Of a stretch of DNA of 64,000 bases, positions 34,522 through 47,103 are shown one piece after another. A program made the position numbers and the translations under genes. Numbering within the stretch: the stretch's first letter is position 1; the number at the start of each line of letters is the position of its first letter. The notes below the pieces were generated by a model. It was not told the DNA's origin and did no database searches. It saw nothing but the letters and a program-made list of their open reading frames with translations. This stretch comes from Narthecium ossifragum (taxonomy: Eukaryota; Streptophyta; Magnoliopsida; Dioscoreales; Nartheciaceae): positions 25,771,342 to 25,835,341 of the forward strand of contig OY986965.1 of the NCBI GenBank assembly GCA_963920575.1, read 5' to 3'.

Positions 34522-35022
34522 GGGGCTGTTTGTTTTCCTGGAAAAATCTCATTCCAGGCTGGAATGGAATCAGATTTCATTTTCCAGCCGTTTGTTTCGC
34601 TAGAACTGGAGAATTCCATTCTAAGATACTTTCAAGATGCTTCTAAGATGCCATTTTTCCAGCCTTTGTTTCTGGCCCAAAATCGGCCAGAAACATTTTC
34701 CAGCGGTCGCTGGAATTCTTTTTTCCAGCGACCACTGGACTCACGTTCCAACGGATGGAAAATTTATTTCATCCGGTTCCTCGCGCGCTTGCCTGCCGGC
34801 GACCCCAACCTGCTAGCCGCCCCCTCCTCCTGGCCGGCGAGAGGGAGGATCTGGGGAAGGAGTCACCGGCTTAGATGGTGGGGGTGCAGGCGTGGCCGTG
34901 AGCGGGGATGGGGGTGACGCCGTTGAGACAGGCGTGGGAGGCTTTGCAGTGGAGGTGGAGTCAGCGACGTTGAGACCTGCTCGAGCGATCACGGCGAGGT
35001 CCTTCAGCGCGCTCGAGCGCCT

Positions 35023-35205
35023 GATGCTCTGTTTTCCCAGCCTCCTCCTCCTCCTTGGCGACCTTGCGCGCTCCGGCGACGACGTCGAGGCCCTCCGCGC
35101 CTTCTCCTCGATGCGGAGGCTCCAGCTGAAGCCCTACCACTCCACGTTCCCATGCTCTCTCAAGTCGTGCGGCTCCCTCGGCGATCTCCACGTCGACAGC
35201 CAGCT
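35023..35205 (+). pseudogene. Captured PPR-protein gene fragment
   Basis: One open frame encodes [20 protein letters not shown], then [21 protein letters not shown], close to the first pentatricopeptide repeat of plant PPR-PLS proteins. It has no start, no further repeats and no continuation. It sits in the middle of the 34522-36655 element, so it is best read as a captured exon fragment. Confidence 0.65.
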
Positions 35206-35959
35206 TTGCCGCCCCCACCGCCCCCGGCATTGCCGCGTCCGAGCTCAACGTCCACCAACTCTGGCCCTTCCGTAGGAGCCGCTCCGCAGGGAGTGGCCGC
35301 CATAGGAATATGACAGTGGCCGGCGCCCCCGCCCCCGCCCCCGCCCCCCTCGTCCCCTCTTCCTCCGGCAACACCATTGCCTTCCTCGGCCGCCATCACC
35401 ACCCCCCAGGTGCCAGGGCTTCGCTAGCGTCCTCGCCGTCCACCGCCCAGTACACGTCTCCCTTCGCCCAATCTACCACATTCCCCCCCTCCCGGTCGTC
35501 CTCTCCATCATTCCGCACCCGTCTCGATGCGGTCTTCTAGTCATCGCCGCCGATGGGAGAGGAGAACAGAGGAGGAGAGAGGGGCGGCCGACGAGAGGGT
35601 TGGGAGAGGAGAACGGAGGAGGAGAGAGGGGCGGTCTGAGGGCGGTGGACCCTGAGGGAGATGCAGGGAGCTCGGGTGGCCGGCGGAGCGCTGGATCCGA
35701 GGAGAGGAAGATGGCCGGCGGGGTGGTTGATCCGAGGAGAGGAGAAAAGAGGAGGAGAGGACGAGAGGAAGAGTGAGGTTATGGTATTTTTTTTGTTTTT
35801 TTTTATAATTTTTTTAATTTTTAAACTGGTATTTTTTTAATTTTATAAATTCGATTATCATTATTTAATGTATTTAAAACATAAGTGTTTCATCAATAAA
35901 ATTGATTATCATCACTGGAATAAAACATAAGTGCTCCGTCAATAAATTGCCCTCGCATG

Positions 35960-36315
35960 GTGGATCTTCTCGGCCCCCGTCACCTCCGGCATCCACTCCG
36001 GCTACCACCAACACCACTACTCTCCCTGTCTCTCTCCCACCATCTCTAACATCCAACACTCCACCAACCATCCCCGATCCATCCTCCCAACTTCCAGCCA
36101 GCCAGATCCAGTGTAGATCCAGCCGCTGCAGTCGGCCCCCGTCACCTCCGGCGTCCTCTCCGGCAACCACCAAGGACACCACGCGCTCTCCCTGTCTCCC
36201 ACCATCTTTAACATCCAACACCCCACCAACCATCCCCGATCCACCTTCTCCATCATCACCAACCCGATCCACCCTCCCAACCTCCACCCAGCCGGTGGAG
36301 ATCCAGCCGCTGCAG
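35960..36315. repeat. Tandem duplication of about 165 bp
   Basis: Two copies begin at CGGCCCCCGTCACCTCCGGC (about 35970 and 36133) and run through CCACCAACCATCCCCGATCC to ATCCAGCCGCTGCAG. They differ by several small changes. They lie inside the PIF/Harbinger-like element. Confidence 0.75.
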
Positions 36316-36671
36316 CCGCCCTTCGCCGTCCCCCGTCACCTCATATCATATTATTAATGTCATAAAAAGTTTAATAAATATGAAAATCGGAATACATGGT
36401 GGTATTCTCACTACTAGCATTCAGGGGTGACCATATCCCCCATTCCATCGTGAAACAAACACAAAAACTAAAAAAGTCACTGGATTCTGTTTCCATTCCA
36501 ACACCAAACAAACAACAAAAATGACATTCCATTCTATTCCACCACCACCAAACAAACAGCAAAAGTGACATTCCATTTCATTCCATTCTATTTCACTGGA
36601 TTCACATTCCATTCCAGCCACATTCCAAAAGCATTCCAACGAAACAAACGCCCCCTAACTCGAATTGTATT

Positions 36672-36712
<41 letters not shown>
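36672..36712. repeat. (CA)n(TA)n compound microsatellite
   Basis: A CA run of about 18 bp is followed by a TA run of about 23 bp, just outside the PIF/Harbinger-like element. Confidence 0.95.
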
Positions 36713-37082
36713 TTAAATTCTAGAATTGGCAATTAAATTATCAATGCATCCAAATTGGAAATTCATGCCCAATTTTTTCTGAGTTAGTTGTATTTGTACA
36801 TATTTTTTCGCTAGAATTGGCACATGATCTTGATGATCGGGCTTGGATGGGCGCCTTTTACGGGGTGTCTCTTGACAAGTTATTTGACTTAACTAGCTAG
36901 CCATATATCTTTTATATTCCTTTTTCTTTTAAGTTATTTGACTTAACTAATCAAAATATAAAGTAAGAAATACACTCATACGGTGGTTCAAAAGAATAAT
37001 AAATGCATGTTTGGTTCGCTGTATAGACGTATAGTGAAATGTTTAGTATAAAATTATAAGATGTCACAATAACCAACACTTA

Positions 37083-37262
37083 GCCCATGTTTGGTATAGG
37101 ATTAAGGAGGAATAACCCTCATTATCCCATTTCTACCCTAAACATCAAAAGTAATCATTACTGTTTTATCCTCATTTCATCTATCACCATTAATTAACTC
37201 CATTTTTTCTAACCCTATTCTCGCTTAACCTCACTTTTTCTAACCTCATACCAAGCCGGCCC
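37083..37262. mobile_element. Tourist-like MITE, 180 bp
   Basis: TTA lies on both sides (37080-37082 and 37263-37265). The ends GCCCATGTTTGGTATAGG and CCTCATACCAAGCCGGCC are inverted copies with mismatches. The inside is AT-rich and non-coding. Confidence 0.55.
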
Positions 37263-37265
37263 TTA

Positions 37266-38502
37266 CTAGAGTCAATTAGTCAATTGAATCACTTTCAATC
37301 TACAACAAATTTTGTTGATTCATCGACACAATGACGAGCACCTGTGTCCCACCCGAGGTTGTAAGCAAGGGGACCAAACAGCTAGACATCATTGTCATCC
37401 CCATCTCAACTAATTAAAAAATAGGTAATATCTTGTTAGGATAAACGAGGTGTGTGTAAAATATTAAATGAAAGCCGGAAGCAAATGACTTTATTGAAAT
37501 AGATATTGGCCCGAACTTGACCCCGCCGAAGCGAACATTTTGGCCACCACTCACTTAATTACTAATTAGCTCGATGATACCAATGTGTCCTTGGTTCTTA
37601 AGATCAACTCCCCATATCATTAATCTCGAAGGAAAATAATAATAATTAATTTTAAAAATAAAAAGCTAATTCATATAATTTTTTATGTTACATTACATAG
37701 CCTAGTCATTGTGGTATATATATGAGACTATGATTATAAGTGAAATTTTCGTTGTCCTACGTGACGGGAGAATGTCCTATGTGGTGTCTATGTGACATGA
37801 TAATTCTAGGTTGAGGGGGGTTTAGTAAGAGAGAGTTATTGGAGTTATTAGGTAGTTATTAGGGTAAGATTGGTGATTACCCTGTCGGAGGCACAACTAG
37901 TTGTGGTATGTAGCGCGCCAGTCTTTAAACACCAATTGAATCCAATGTAGTCTAACCCAACTCAATTTAAGCCGAACCCAAATGGTTCTCAAGAACCGGT
38001 TAACCACCGGCCGGTACTTCCAGGCTTGCCGCCGTCCGTTACCTCCTCCCCTAAAGAGGAAACGACGAGACGAGACGAGACGAGACGATCCACTCCCCCA
38101 TTTTAATATAACTCTCCCAAACGAAAAAGAATCTAAAGGCAACGCTTGTTTTTTCTCGTCCTTTTTGTCTGTCTGGCGTTCCAATCTCCTCCGCGATTCC
38201 AATCAAAGACCCTCTTCGAGTGCTCGAGCTCTTCGTCATTCCATACCTTCGGTAGTTCGTCGAAGCGTCGATTCGCATCTCCCCCAAATCTCTAGCTTCA
38301 TAAACCCTAGATTTGCGATATCCTAGATTCGTCGGTTTTGAATGAAAGCCGTAGGGTGTCGAGAAACCTAAGGAATTGCAGGTCGGGCGGTTTAATCAAG
38401 AGAGGATTTGGGGGATTGGGGGACCAGATAGGAGCTGTAGAGTTGGAATCTTTGGTCAAGTTTGGGCTTGCGGTGCGTGAGAGTACGATCTCGTCGGGGA
38501 GG
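37266..38502 (+). promoter_or_regulatory. Upstream region and leader of AGD14
   Basis: AT-rich sequence without a recognised gene passes into a GC-richer leader from about 38000. GACGAGACGAGACGAGAC repeats lie at about 38065-38085. The 5' UTR probably starts in 38000-38300. No clear TATA box was assigned. Confidence 0.35.
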
Positions 38503-41500
38503 ATGAGTAGTAGAAAGGAGGACGAGAGAAACGAGAAGATCATCAGGGGGCTCATGAAGCTCCCGCCGAACCGGAAATGCATCAACTGCAATAACTTGGT
38601 ATCCATTTTTTTCTGTTTGTGTTGTGGATCTTTCCTACATTTGTCTCTTTTTTTGGTGTTGTAAGGGCTATCTCTGTCGAATTAACGGTGGTTTTCTTGC
38701 ATTGTTTGTTCATCACTTTGATGTAGGGTCCGCAATATGTGTGCACAAACTTCTGGACCTTCGTATGCATTGCTTGCAGTGGGATACAGTAAGTGGTGTT
38801 TTTTTTTTGTGGCACAAATACTAGGAATTTGTAGACTTTATGATAGTTTTTTATCCAATGGGTTTTGATCACGGATGTGTCCGATTAAAGGACACATAGT
38901 CGAAAACAATGGTTTTTGAAACGGGTGCTTTTATGCTGCATTGGTTAATTATCGTGCTTATCTAAGAAGTTTCATAATATGGATGATAAGAGCGAGAGTC
39001 TCTGCTGATTTTAGCTCTTTAGTCATTTTCTTGATATGTCAGAGGATAGAGCAGGGAAGCATATAGTCTGAAAAGATAATGTACTTCATGATCCTGAATG
39101 ACTTCCCCTAGAGGTGTTCTGCTTTGAAAGGTGTTGATCAACTTAGACTGATATCTGGTAACGGCATGTGTGCATAGGGGATCGGTAAGGCTTATTAGGA
39201 GTGAAGCCAGCCTTAATATTGAAGTTAGACTTGTATGATTATTCCGTATACGTTCCTCATAGATGTCTCTCTTAAACTGTCATCCTCAATACCTGAAGAG
39301 TCTGTCTTTTTAGAGAGAGTTAGAAGGAAAAATTTTTGTGTCAAAAAAATAGGCATTTTGCTTGTTGCTATTTCGTGGAACTGCAGCTGGAGCATCTTGA
39401 AAGTGATATCAGTGAACAGCAGTTATAAAAGGGGACAGTGTTCTAGCATTTGAAAACTTGTATGATGGTATTTATCCTTCTTTTCGTTATTTGTAATTGC
39501 TTAAATTTTGGTACAGCCGCGAATTTACACATCGTGTGAAGTCGGTGTCGATGGCTAAATTTACTAAAGAAGAAGTCGATGCTCTCCAAAAAGGTGGTAA
39601 TCAGGTAATGCTACATGCTGACTTGCTATATGCTTGGTAGCAGCCGAGTCAATTGAGTTACCATCATGGTTTTCATTACGTGCAGCGTGCTAGGGAAATC
39701 TTTCTGAAGGTCTGGGACTTACAGGTGATGAGATTTCCTGATAGCAGGTGATCAGAACTATTATCGTCTGAGTTGCTTTTTTTAGGATATCAGTATTTGT
39801 TGTGGAACATGACAATCATCTTTACTTATGCTTTTGCAGCAATCCTGGAAAGATAAGGGAATTCATAAAAACTGTATATGTGGATAAGAAATATGCTGGC
39901 GGGGATTCTTCTGACAGGCCACCTAGAGACATGCAGGTAATACATTTTTTATTCAGGATAGTCCCTCTATTGTTTTTGGTGGAAGTTATCCTCATCTTAC
40001 AACCAATACGAGTTGCATTCTTTCTTAGCGTTGTTCTGGCGCCTGCATGCCCTTCTGTTATCATATTGGAGGTCTCTTCTACAGCCTACTGGATATGTGT
40101 TTTAGATCTGAAGTTCTCCATGAATTTACTAGATTTGGCTTGGCTTTTTGTTTTTTCGTCTGATCTGTCATGCAACTGCTCTTATGATGGTAATCATGCT
40201 CTGGCAGAGCTTTAAGAATCATGGTGAAGATCATAGGAGGGCCAGTTCTTACCATTCGTATTCTCAGAGCCCCCCATATGATCAACAATATGAGGATAGG
40301 CGTTATGGGAAACAGTCTGCTATGCTCACGAGAAAGCCAGGCTCGGAGAGAGGTCATTATGAAGGCAAGCTTTCTAGCGTCATGTATAGTCCTGGTCGTT
40401 TTCGGGAGCTGATGTACGAGGACAGATTTGCCAATGATTGTGGCTCTGTAAGGTCAGACAACTCAGTGTCCAGTGCAGGTGATGCATTTAGATTTGATGG
40501 TCAATCACCGAACTACGAAGATACTGGATATTGCAGCCCTCCATTTCAACAAGCGAGGGATATCATAGTTGAAGACACACGGCCTCGTATGTTGAATAGA
40601 AATTCTGACACTAATGCCAGGGGAGAGTTTGATGGGATCCCACGACCACAGGTCAATTATTCTCAACTATCGTATCCCTCTTCTAGTTCGCTATACAGAA
40701 CAGGTAACTACGACTGCTCACACATGTTGGTTTTACTGTTTTGCGTCTTCTTTATGCAGAGAACTGCATCCTCAAGCAGCTTTGGATCATTCGACTCCTT
40801 TTCTCTGAAATCAGCTAACTCTGGCAGCTTAGCTGAAACTGTCCTAGAGGCTGATCTGTCTAGCAGAACCCAACTGGTAGAGGCTTCCAAGGCTAGAACA
40901 GTGTCACTGCCACCCGCTTCTGTGCATGTCACGAACCAGGACCTCTTCAATCAGCCTTTTGTGCAACCAACTACCACTTCACAATCATCTCTGGATTTAT
41001 TTGCGGATATTAATAAGCTGCCTTCTTCCATAACTCTGCCCGAGCAAAAGCCTTCGGGGGTTGCCCTGGCAGAAAATGGTGGATGGGCCACATTTGATTT
41101 GCCTCAACATGCCGTACTTGCTGAGACAAAGACTGAAATTTCCACGCTGGTTCCACTGGTTGATGGAGGAAGTCAAGGGAATGGAGATTTATTTTCATCC
41201 ATGCCGAACAACCCACAATGGTTTCCAGTACAAACCTCTCCAGCCTTTGCGCCTTATCCACCAATTGCTGATCAGTGGGGTATTGGTCTCACTGAAGAGA
41301 ATAAAATGTTGGATCCAAAAAGCTCCCAGGTATTGATTAACTTTAGTAGGGCCACTTGCTGCGTTAGAAGATGCAATGAGTTAATTATTATCAACCTTTC
41401 TTCTTACCACTAGTTGAGAATGTGTGCTGAATGATGTTGTTTTGCAGGAGTGGAATGCTTTTGATGGTTCTGCTGAAAATAATTGTCGACCGCTCATCAG

Positions 41501-43806
41501 TGAATCGCTGGACACAATGAACAAGGTTCCAACATCTATTGAACCTTGTGTTGGGCTAAAACTCTCAGAGGTGCTGTTGATTTGGTTGTTTTCGAGTCAT
41601 ATAGATGTACATCGGGATTTCTGATATTATATTTGATCTTATATCCATGTGTCCTTTTGCAGGAATCTATTAACGATGGCTCTAGGAAGTTAGCAATGCA
41701 TGACACAGTTTCTGGTCTTAATCCACAATTGAGCACCATCACTGTACCATCATTTGCTCCATCAACTCTACCTCAGTTGGTCCGTATCTTCCTTAAAACT
41801 TTGAATATGCTCTGTACTTTCAGCTGCCCATACACATACTTCTGTGAACAGATAGCATGTGAAAACAAGAAAGTGCCTCATATTGCTGCTGTCGTTTGGC
41901 TTAAATTGGTTAGGGCATTCTTTTCAAAAGAATTGGGGAGTTTGTTTGCCTTGGAGTATAAGTCCATGATTTAAATGATGCAACTTTGCAGCGTTTGGCA
42001 TCACTAAAGCACAAGAATGAGGGAAAAATTTAATTGCTTGATCGAGTCATGTCAAGGGCTTTTATTTTATCTTTGGAGCAGTATGATTGGGTTTTCTGAT
42101 GCATATGGAAGCTAAAATTCTGTTATGTCATGGATGCACATAGCATAAGCTTAGAGTAAATTGTTTTTTTTTGGTGCGTCACCTGGATTTATATGGTTTG
42201 CAATATGGTCTGTAAGCTCCTGTAGGTAAAAATCAGTGTCTTAATAATAAGGCATATTGCGCCATAACGGTGCATGCTGACATTGGATGCTAAATCTAGT
42301 TGATGAACATTGGATTAGTGGTGCTTTGCCATAGACCCATTTTGGGGTGTATGCAGAATGTCCCTCTGTCATGCATGTGGAGCAATCAATATATCTAGCA
42401 AATATAGAGAGGTACTGATTGGTTACTAGGTGTGGTACCCAATGGAAATTGGGATGCTGAGACCCAGGGTTCTAACCAAGTTTAGACTTTTTGAGAAAGA
42501 TGAGACAATAATAGGATACGTCTCTTAAGCTTTTTCTCATATGTTGTTTCATATCAAGCAAACTGCTAGAGGCTTTGACTCTTCATTCACTTTGGACATT
42601 TAAACAAAGTTCTTCTCATGTCTACTAAAGTTGAGTTTATGCCATATGTATTTCACCTGTTTAGTGTCAACTCAATGATTCAAATTTGTTTGACAGGGAG
42701 GGACACAACATTGGAAATCAACAAACCCTTTTGATCTTCCACATGACTCAGATCTGGTGGCTACTAATGTGGTATGCAACACTTTTGGTTTTTTTTTGGA
42801 TGTACAAACTGAAGCATTGTTTTTTAATTACAATTTTGTTGCTTAAAGGACAACTTGATAATCTAATTGATTGTCAGATGGGATCTTGACGTAAGCATTT
42901 GCAAAAGCTAGAGCAGTGACACGTGTCAAGATCCCATTTAAAAATTTATTAGACATATGCCATTGCAAGGTCCTCTGCTGTAATATTTTCCTGCTTACAG
43001 TGATCTTGAGAAGATCAAGATCTGCTTTTTCACTACTGACATGGCAAGATTCCCCTCGCAATTTGAAAAACAAGGCGATTTCTGACTAGCAATTTCCATA
43101 TTGTTTCGTGGTCAATATTACTATTACAAAAGTGATTACTATACCTGTAGGCCATATTACTTGGTAGCGCAGTCGCCCTATGCCACTTATGAAGTGTATA
43201 CTAATCTTGAACCATCAGTGTAGCAATTTGGTGTCTCTATTGCCATTGATTTCAAATATCTGCTGTCTTTTGGTACATAAGACTAAATAGCAAGTGTCTG
43301 ATGGATAAAATTGAAACGTAGATGTTTCAGAGGTGTATTGTCAGATCCTAACTTATTCTGATTACATGCTTGGAGTGCATCTCATATTATTCTTGGCTGA
43401 GTCGTTCAATGCTTTCTTTTGAAGTTCTTGGACATGAGCTCTTTGCAAGCAGCCTTACCAAATTCTGAATTACCTCCTTTCCTTGGTGGGGTGTCACAAC
43501 AATGGTTTCCACAGAATCCTGTTGACAAATATATCCCTTCTGTTCCCCAAGGTAAGTTCTTTTATTGGCATGTATATGAAATTGGCAATGGTTTCTTCTC
43601 ATCTTATTCATGCGCCTTTGTGTCTAGGAGGGCTACCATATATGGCAGGGCAGGCAGCAAGCTCTCAACTGCCGTAAGTTCTTAAGTATTTGCATGCCTA
43701 TACATACTAGTGCCCGCATACCCATTCTCTAAGTTTTGGTGATATTGACAGGAATATACCTCCACAAGGGCCTGTTGCATCGTTTGGTGGCAATCCGTTT
43801 GCATAA
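38503..43806 (+). CDS. AGD14: ADP-ribosylation factor GTPase-activating protein, AGD14 type
   Basis: Arf-GAPs make Arf GTPases hydrolyse GTP and so control vesicle coat cycles. Exons: 38503-38598, 38727-38788, 39517-39604, 39686-39747, 39840-39936, 40208-41329, 41448-41570, 41663-41779, 42697-42771, 43425-43551, 43628-43673, 43752-43806; they join in frame to 689 aa. The Arf-GAP zinc finger is CINCNNLGPQYVCTNFWTFV then CIACSGIHREFTHRVKSVSM, i.e. C-x2-C-x16-C-x2-C followed by the Arg-containing HREFTHR loop (catalytic Arg). KFTKEEVDALQKGGNQRARE and IREFIKTVYVDKKYAG follow. The long Ser-rich middle includes SPPYDQQYEDRRYGKQ, and the C-terminal half has STNPFDLPHDSDL and ends GGNPFA. Such NPF-type motifs bind EH domains. 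A 56-nt GT...AG stretch inside exon 6 (40704-40759) was kept as coding because removing it breaks the frame. Confidence 0.87.
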
Positions 43807-44864
43807 AAATGTGCATAGAAATATGTTTAGGAGCTGCTTCTCTGATGGTGGCGGGAAACTATGTGCAAGGGTGCAGCTGTCATTTTAGAAATGTCATGCA
43901 TCAGAAGCTATATTTGTAAGACCCCTTTGCAAAATCCATGGTAGAATTCGACATCCCCCTGTGGTCTGCTGGCCTTTCGGCAGTTGATGGCTTGGTTCCT
44001 ATCTGCTGGGGAGGACACAAGAACCCATTCAAGTTTAACACGTGAGGCCTGGATTATTGGTTGGTTCCAACGTTTAGATATCCACGAAGGCCTTGGGTCT
44101 GTGCAGCGGATTGATTGGTTGATTCATACTCTCTGGCATTATCTGATAGCAGAAATTGGCTTGTTTGATTTTTTCCTAGGACTGCTTTTAGTAGAGTATG
44201 TCAAGACTCGAGCAAAGCACATACCATCTCGCTTTGTCGTGCTGCTAGTTATTGTAATGCAATGCTGATCAGCTATGCACAATTCACCTGTATTATGTTT
44301 GGTTTTATGGCTAGACTTCAGTTAGGTGCTGTATGATAGGTTCTGAACCCTCGGGGTTGCTTGTTTCGGTTACTTTTTTTGAACTTCTTTATATCGTGAG
44401 ATCAGAAAACTGTATATCTGCAGGACTGTAGCCATAATGAATCCCAGGTTCCCTGACTGAGGGAAAGTTGATTCCAGTAAGCTTTTTGTGTTAATGTTCC
44501 CTTGTGATTGATCTCTTGATAAGAAAATGAGCCAAGTTATCGTGTGAAACGTTTGTGGATGACTGATTCTCTCCAGTTTCTTTTAAGAAGCCTGATTCTC
44601 TCTAGTTTCTGTTGAGTTATACCTGTTGGCTTGGTTTCAATCAATTTTGACTGTTTTTTCCCAACTCATCAACTTCTCTCTCGTCTCTTTCCGTGTCTCT
44701 CTTCTCTCTCCCCCACTTTCCGTATCTTAATTACTTGGGTTAGAAATATATGTTCATAGTTGATGGGGTTTGTAATGCAGCCAAAGAACAGAGTGTTTTG
44801 TTGAGAAAACAGAGTTCATGAGTTTTCAATAGCCTATGGGTCTCGTCCATGTCTTCGCCGGCGC
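43807..44864 (+). other. AGD14 3' UTR and spacer
   Basis: No conserved coding sequence was recognised. The first few hundred bases are likely 3' UTR. A 94-codon frame at 43984-44268 shows no known motif. Confidence 0.4.
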
Positions 44865-45600
44865 TTACAACGTGGCTTCAGTCGCGGACGGTGCCCGACA
44901 TCTTCCGCAGATGGCCGTGGTGTGGAACCGGGCCTCGGCGTTGCATCCCCGTAGCATGGTCATCATAGGCTTCACGCATTCCGGTTTCGACCGATACTTG
45001 ACCGAGGCATTGTCGGCCAAGGGAAGATGGCGGAGGACGCCGATCGAGCGCTTCCTCGCACCGCAAAACTTGACGAAGTCCGAGCTCTTGATGCCAACTG
45101 GGCCAATGATCAGGCCCAACAGCTAAATTCTTCCCAACGTCACGAAATCCCCCTAGATCTCATCGCCGGCGGCGACGATGGCCGTCTGCAGCTTCTTCAA
45201 CGAATCAACCTTGAACGGGCATGACACGATTTTCGACAGCAGAGTTGACAGCTTCTCTTGTCCACCTCGCCGGCATTGGACGGGCGAGGCGATTGCGACT
45301 GCGCTTCGCCTTCGAGCCACGACGTGATGGGCCGCTCAATGATGTGGTTTGGTGTGAAGTCTAAGTTCTAGAGGAGCTTCATGGTCGCCGACCCTTTCTC
45401 TTCGTCCTAAAGCACTCACGAGTTGACGCCGGAGGGCATGAGATATGGAGCCACCGGAGTGGCACATATGCCTGCAAACCAACGCCGTCGCCGCGTGTGG
45501 TCACTCCACGAGCGAGGCATGCATGCCTTCGTCTCCTCCCTGCACGTACCGCAGTGCCCTCCACCGCCCGGTTTCCTGTGTGTAACAAGGGTATCCTCTA
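44865..45600 (-). pseudogene. Degenerate U-box E3 ligase (PUB) fragment
   Basis: Read on the minus strand, one segment gives FTPNHIIERPITSWLEGEA (about 45355-45300), matching the LTPNHTLRRLIQSW end of the plant U-box domain. Then, in another frame, KLSTLLSKIVSCPFKVDSLK (about 45245-45185) resembles the linker to the ARM repeats. Frames change between pieces and stops are frequent. Farther on, GLIIGPVGIKSSDFVKFCGA is open but not assigned. No intact product is possible. Confidence 0.5.
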
Positions 45601-46029
45601 GTTTTAGTAACATGTTTATTTAACCCCTCAATTAAAAAGATTTGACATTAGGTCCCCGAGTTACTAAACCGCTTTTATGTGGGCCTTCAGCACGACACGG
45701 TTAGCAAGTTTAACTAACTTTTACTAATTTTGACCTTCTTGTTTGCCGCATCAGCTCATTCCATCATACGTCAAGATCTTCGCCTTATGTTCTACACCTG
45801 CGCCGACACCCCCCCCGGTCGTCTTCCTCCAAGAACGTTACATCCTCATGAGAGAGATCGCCCAGAACGCCTACGGCCGATCATCCTTCGTTCTCTCCAA
45901 CTCGACGGAGAAGGGAGATCTGATCGGAGGAGAGAAAGAGATGAGAGAGGAGAATGAGTTGTGTGGCAAATAAGATCGTCAAAATTAGCATAAAGTTAGT
46001 CAAAATTGAGGAACCGGATAAAATTTTTA
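45601..46029. other. Spacer before the LRR-bearing element
   Basis: AT-rich sequence surrounds a GC-richer segment at 45760-45960. No gene was recognised; the short open frames have no recognisable motif. Confidence 0.35.
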
Positions 46030-46222
46030 GGGAAAATTACTTATTAGTAACCTATACTTTCATGAAAATAACCGGCCATATACTCCTAATTTGACCGATT
46101 TAGGCCCTACATTTACCGGCCGTTTACAATCACCGATTTAGGCCCTTCACTTACCGGCCGTTTACGATCCAAGGCAATCGGCTAACGCCGTCTACATTAC
46201 TGTCACGTGCCGTCGCCCTCCG

Positions 46223-46534
46223 TCAAACCCTTTCGATGCCGTCTACAAGGCAATGGTCACAAGTCATGTGTCGCGCGTGACTTTGATTCCCTCCATTTAG
46301 CACATGCGGAAGAGATATCCTGCCGGAGAGGGATAAGCTTGTGAGAGATGCACCAATGACTTGCCCGGAGTCGGAGTCACAAGTGACGCCCACAAACTGG
46401 GAGGGAGTGCTATCGAAATTGATCCAGCTTTTGAGATTGTCCATTGGATCATTGAGCTGCTTTTTGAAATCCAAGAGGGCTTGGAGCTCCACGCTTTGAG
46501 TTGAAGGTTGGGACGAAGAAGAGGAGGATGACAA
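46223..46534 (-). pseudogene. Captured N-terminal exon piece of an LRR receptor kinase
   Basis: From ATG 46534 the frame encodes VELQALLDFKKQLNDPMDNL, FVGVTCDSDSGQVIGASL and LSGRISLPHVL. This is the LRRNT domain and first repeat of CEPR/HSL-type LRR-RLKs, though the usual Cys before the FVGVTC motif is replaced (TPSQF). After about 46300 the frame runs into the element arm and stops. There is no transmembrane or kinase part. Confidence 0.7.
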
Positions 46535-46872
46535 GGGTTGTCAAGAATTGGAGGGAAACAAAGTTCTTGGCCATTGCTGAAGTTTGAGCAGGCTTGTATC
46601 ACATAGGACCAATCCTCATCAGCATATATCTCCAAATTATGCTTCAAGACCTGCAAAATCTAAAATTAGAAACTAGTAGACAAATACTTTTTGAGGGAAA
46701 AAAAGATTTCTTTATGTTCTTTGAGAAACTTGTTGATTATTCAGATTGATGTTTGAAAATGGAAAGAGCTATATATTTTGAGGGAAAAGAAAAAGATGAA
46801 GATGGGTTAACCCTAAAGATGATCTTCCTCCAAATTAGATATCTCTTCCGGGTTTGTTCATGCTTAAAGCTC

Positions 46873-47103
46873 CTATAACTTACAGAAAGCAATCCAGTCA
46901 AAAGTAAAACCATAGCAGACAATATGATACACAACTCTTCCTGGTAATTTGTTTCTAGAAAAATCAACTGAACTTAGCTTCAGCGATTGCAAATCGTCTG
47001 GAATTTCACCAGTGATCATGTTATGCGATAAGTGAAATGACAAAACCCTAGCCTCTATGGAATCAAGAGAGAAAAAAGATTGACAGGCTTTACTATTTCT
47101 CAC
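46873..47103 (-). pseudogene. Captured internal LRR piece of the same receptor-kinase type
   Basis: The frame contains VLSFHLSHNMITGEIPDDLQ then SLKLSSVDFSRNKLPGRV, a late LRR of CEPR2-like kinases. In transcript direction it lies before the N-terminal piece at 46534-46223, the reverse of their order in a normal gene. The two pieces were therefore rearranged or captured separately. Confidence 0.65.

Larger units (their letters stand above)
34522..36655. mobile_element. PIF/Harbinger-like element with captured gene sequence
   Basis: The ends are GGGGCTGTTTGTTTTCCTGG on the left and AACGAAACAAACGCCCCC on the right, flanked by TAA on both sides (34519-34521 and 36656-36658). The inverted ends share repeated GGAATGGAAT/ATTCCATTCC runs. 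A three-base TWA duplication and G-rich GTTTG ends suit PIF/Harbinger or Tourist-type elements. No transposase was recognised. The GC-rich core (about 34780-35780) holds a PPR gene fragment, and 35960-36315 holds a tandem duplication. It looks like a non-autonomous element that has picked up host sequence. Confidence 0.65.

Noticed and set aside
42873..42945. Hairpin GATGGGATCTTGAC / GTCAAGATCCCAT in an AGD14 intron
   Set aside because: It is a short stem with a loop of about 35 bp, not enough to call an RNA gene or an element; it may be a small MITE remnant.
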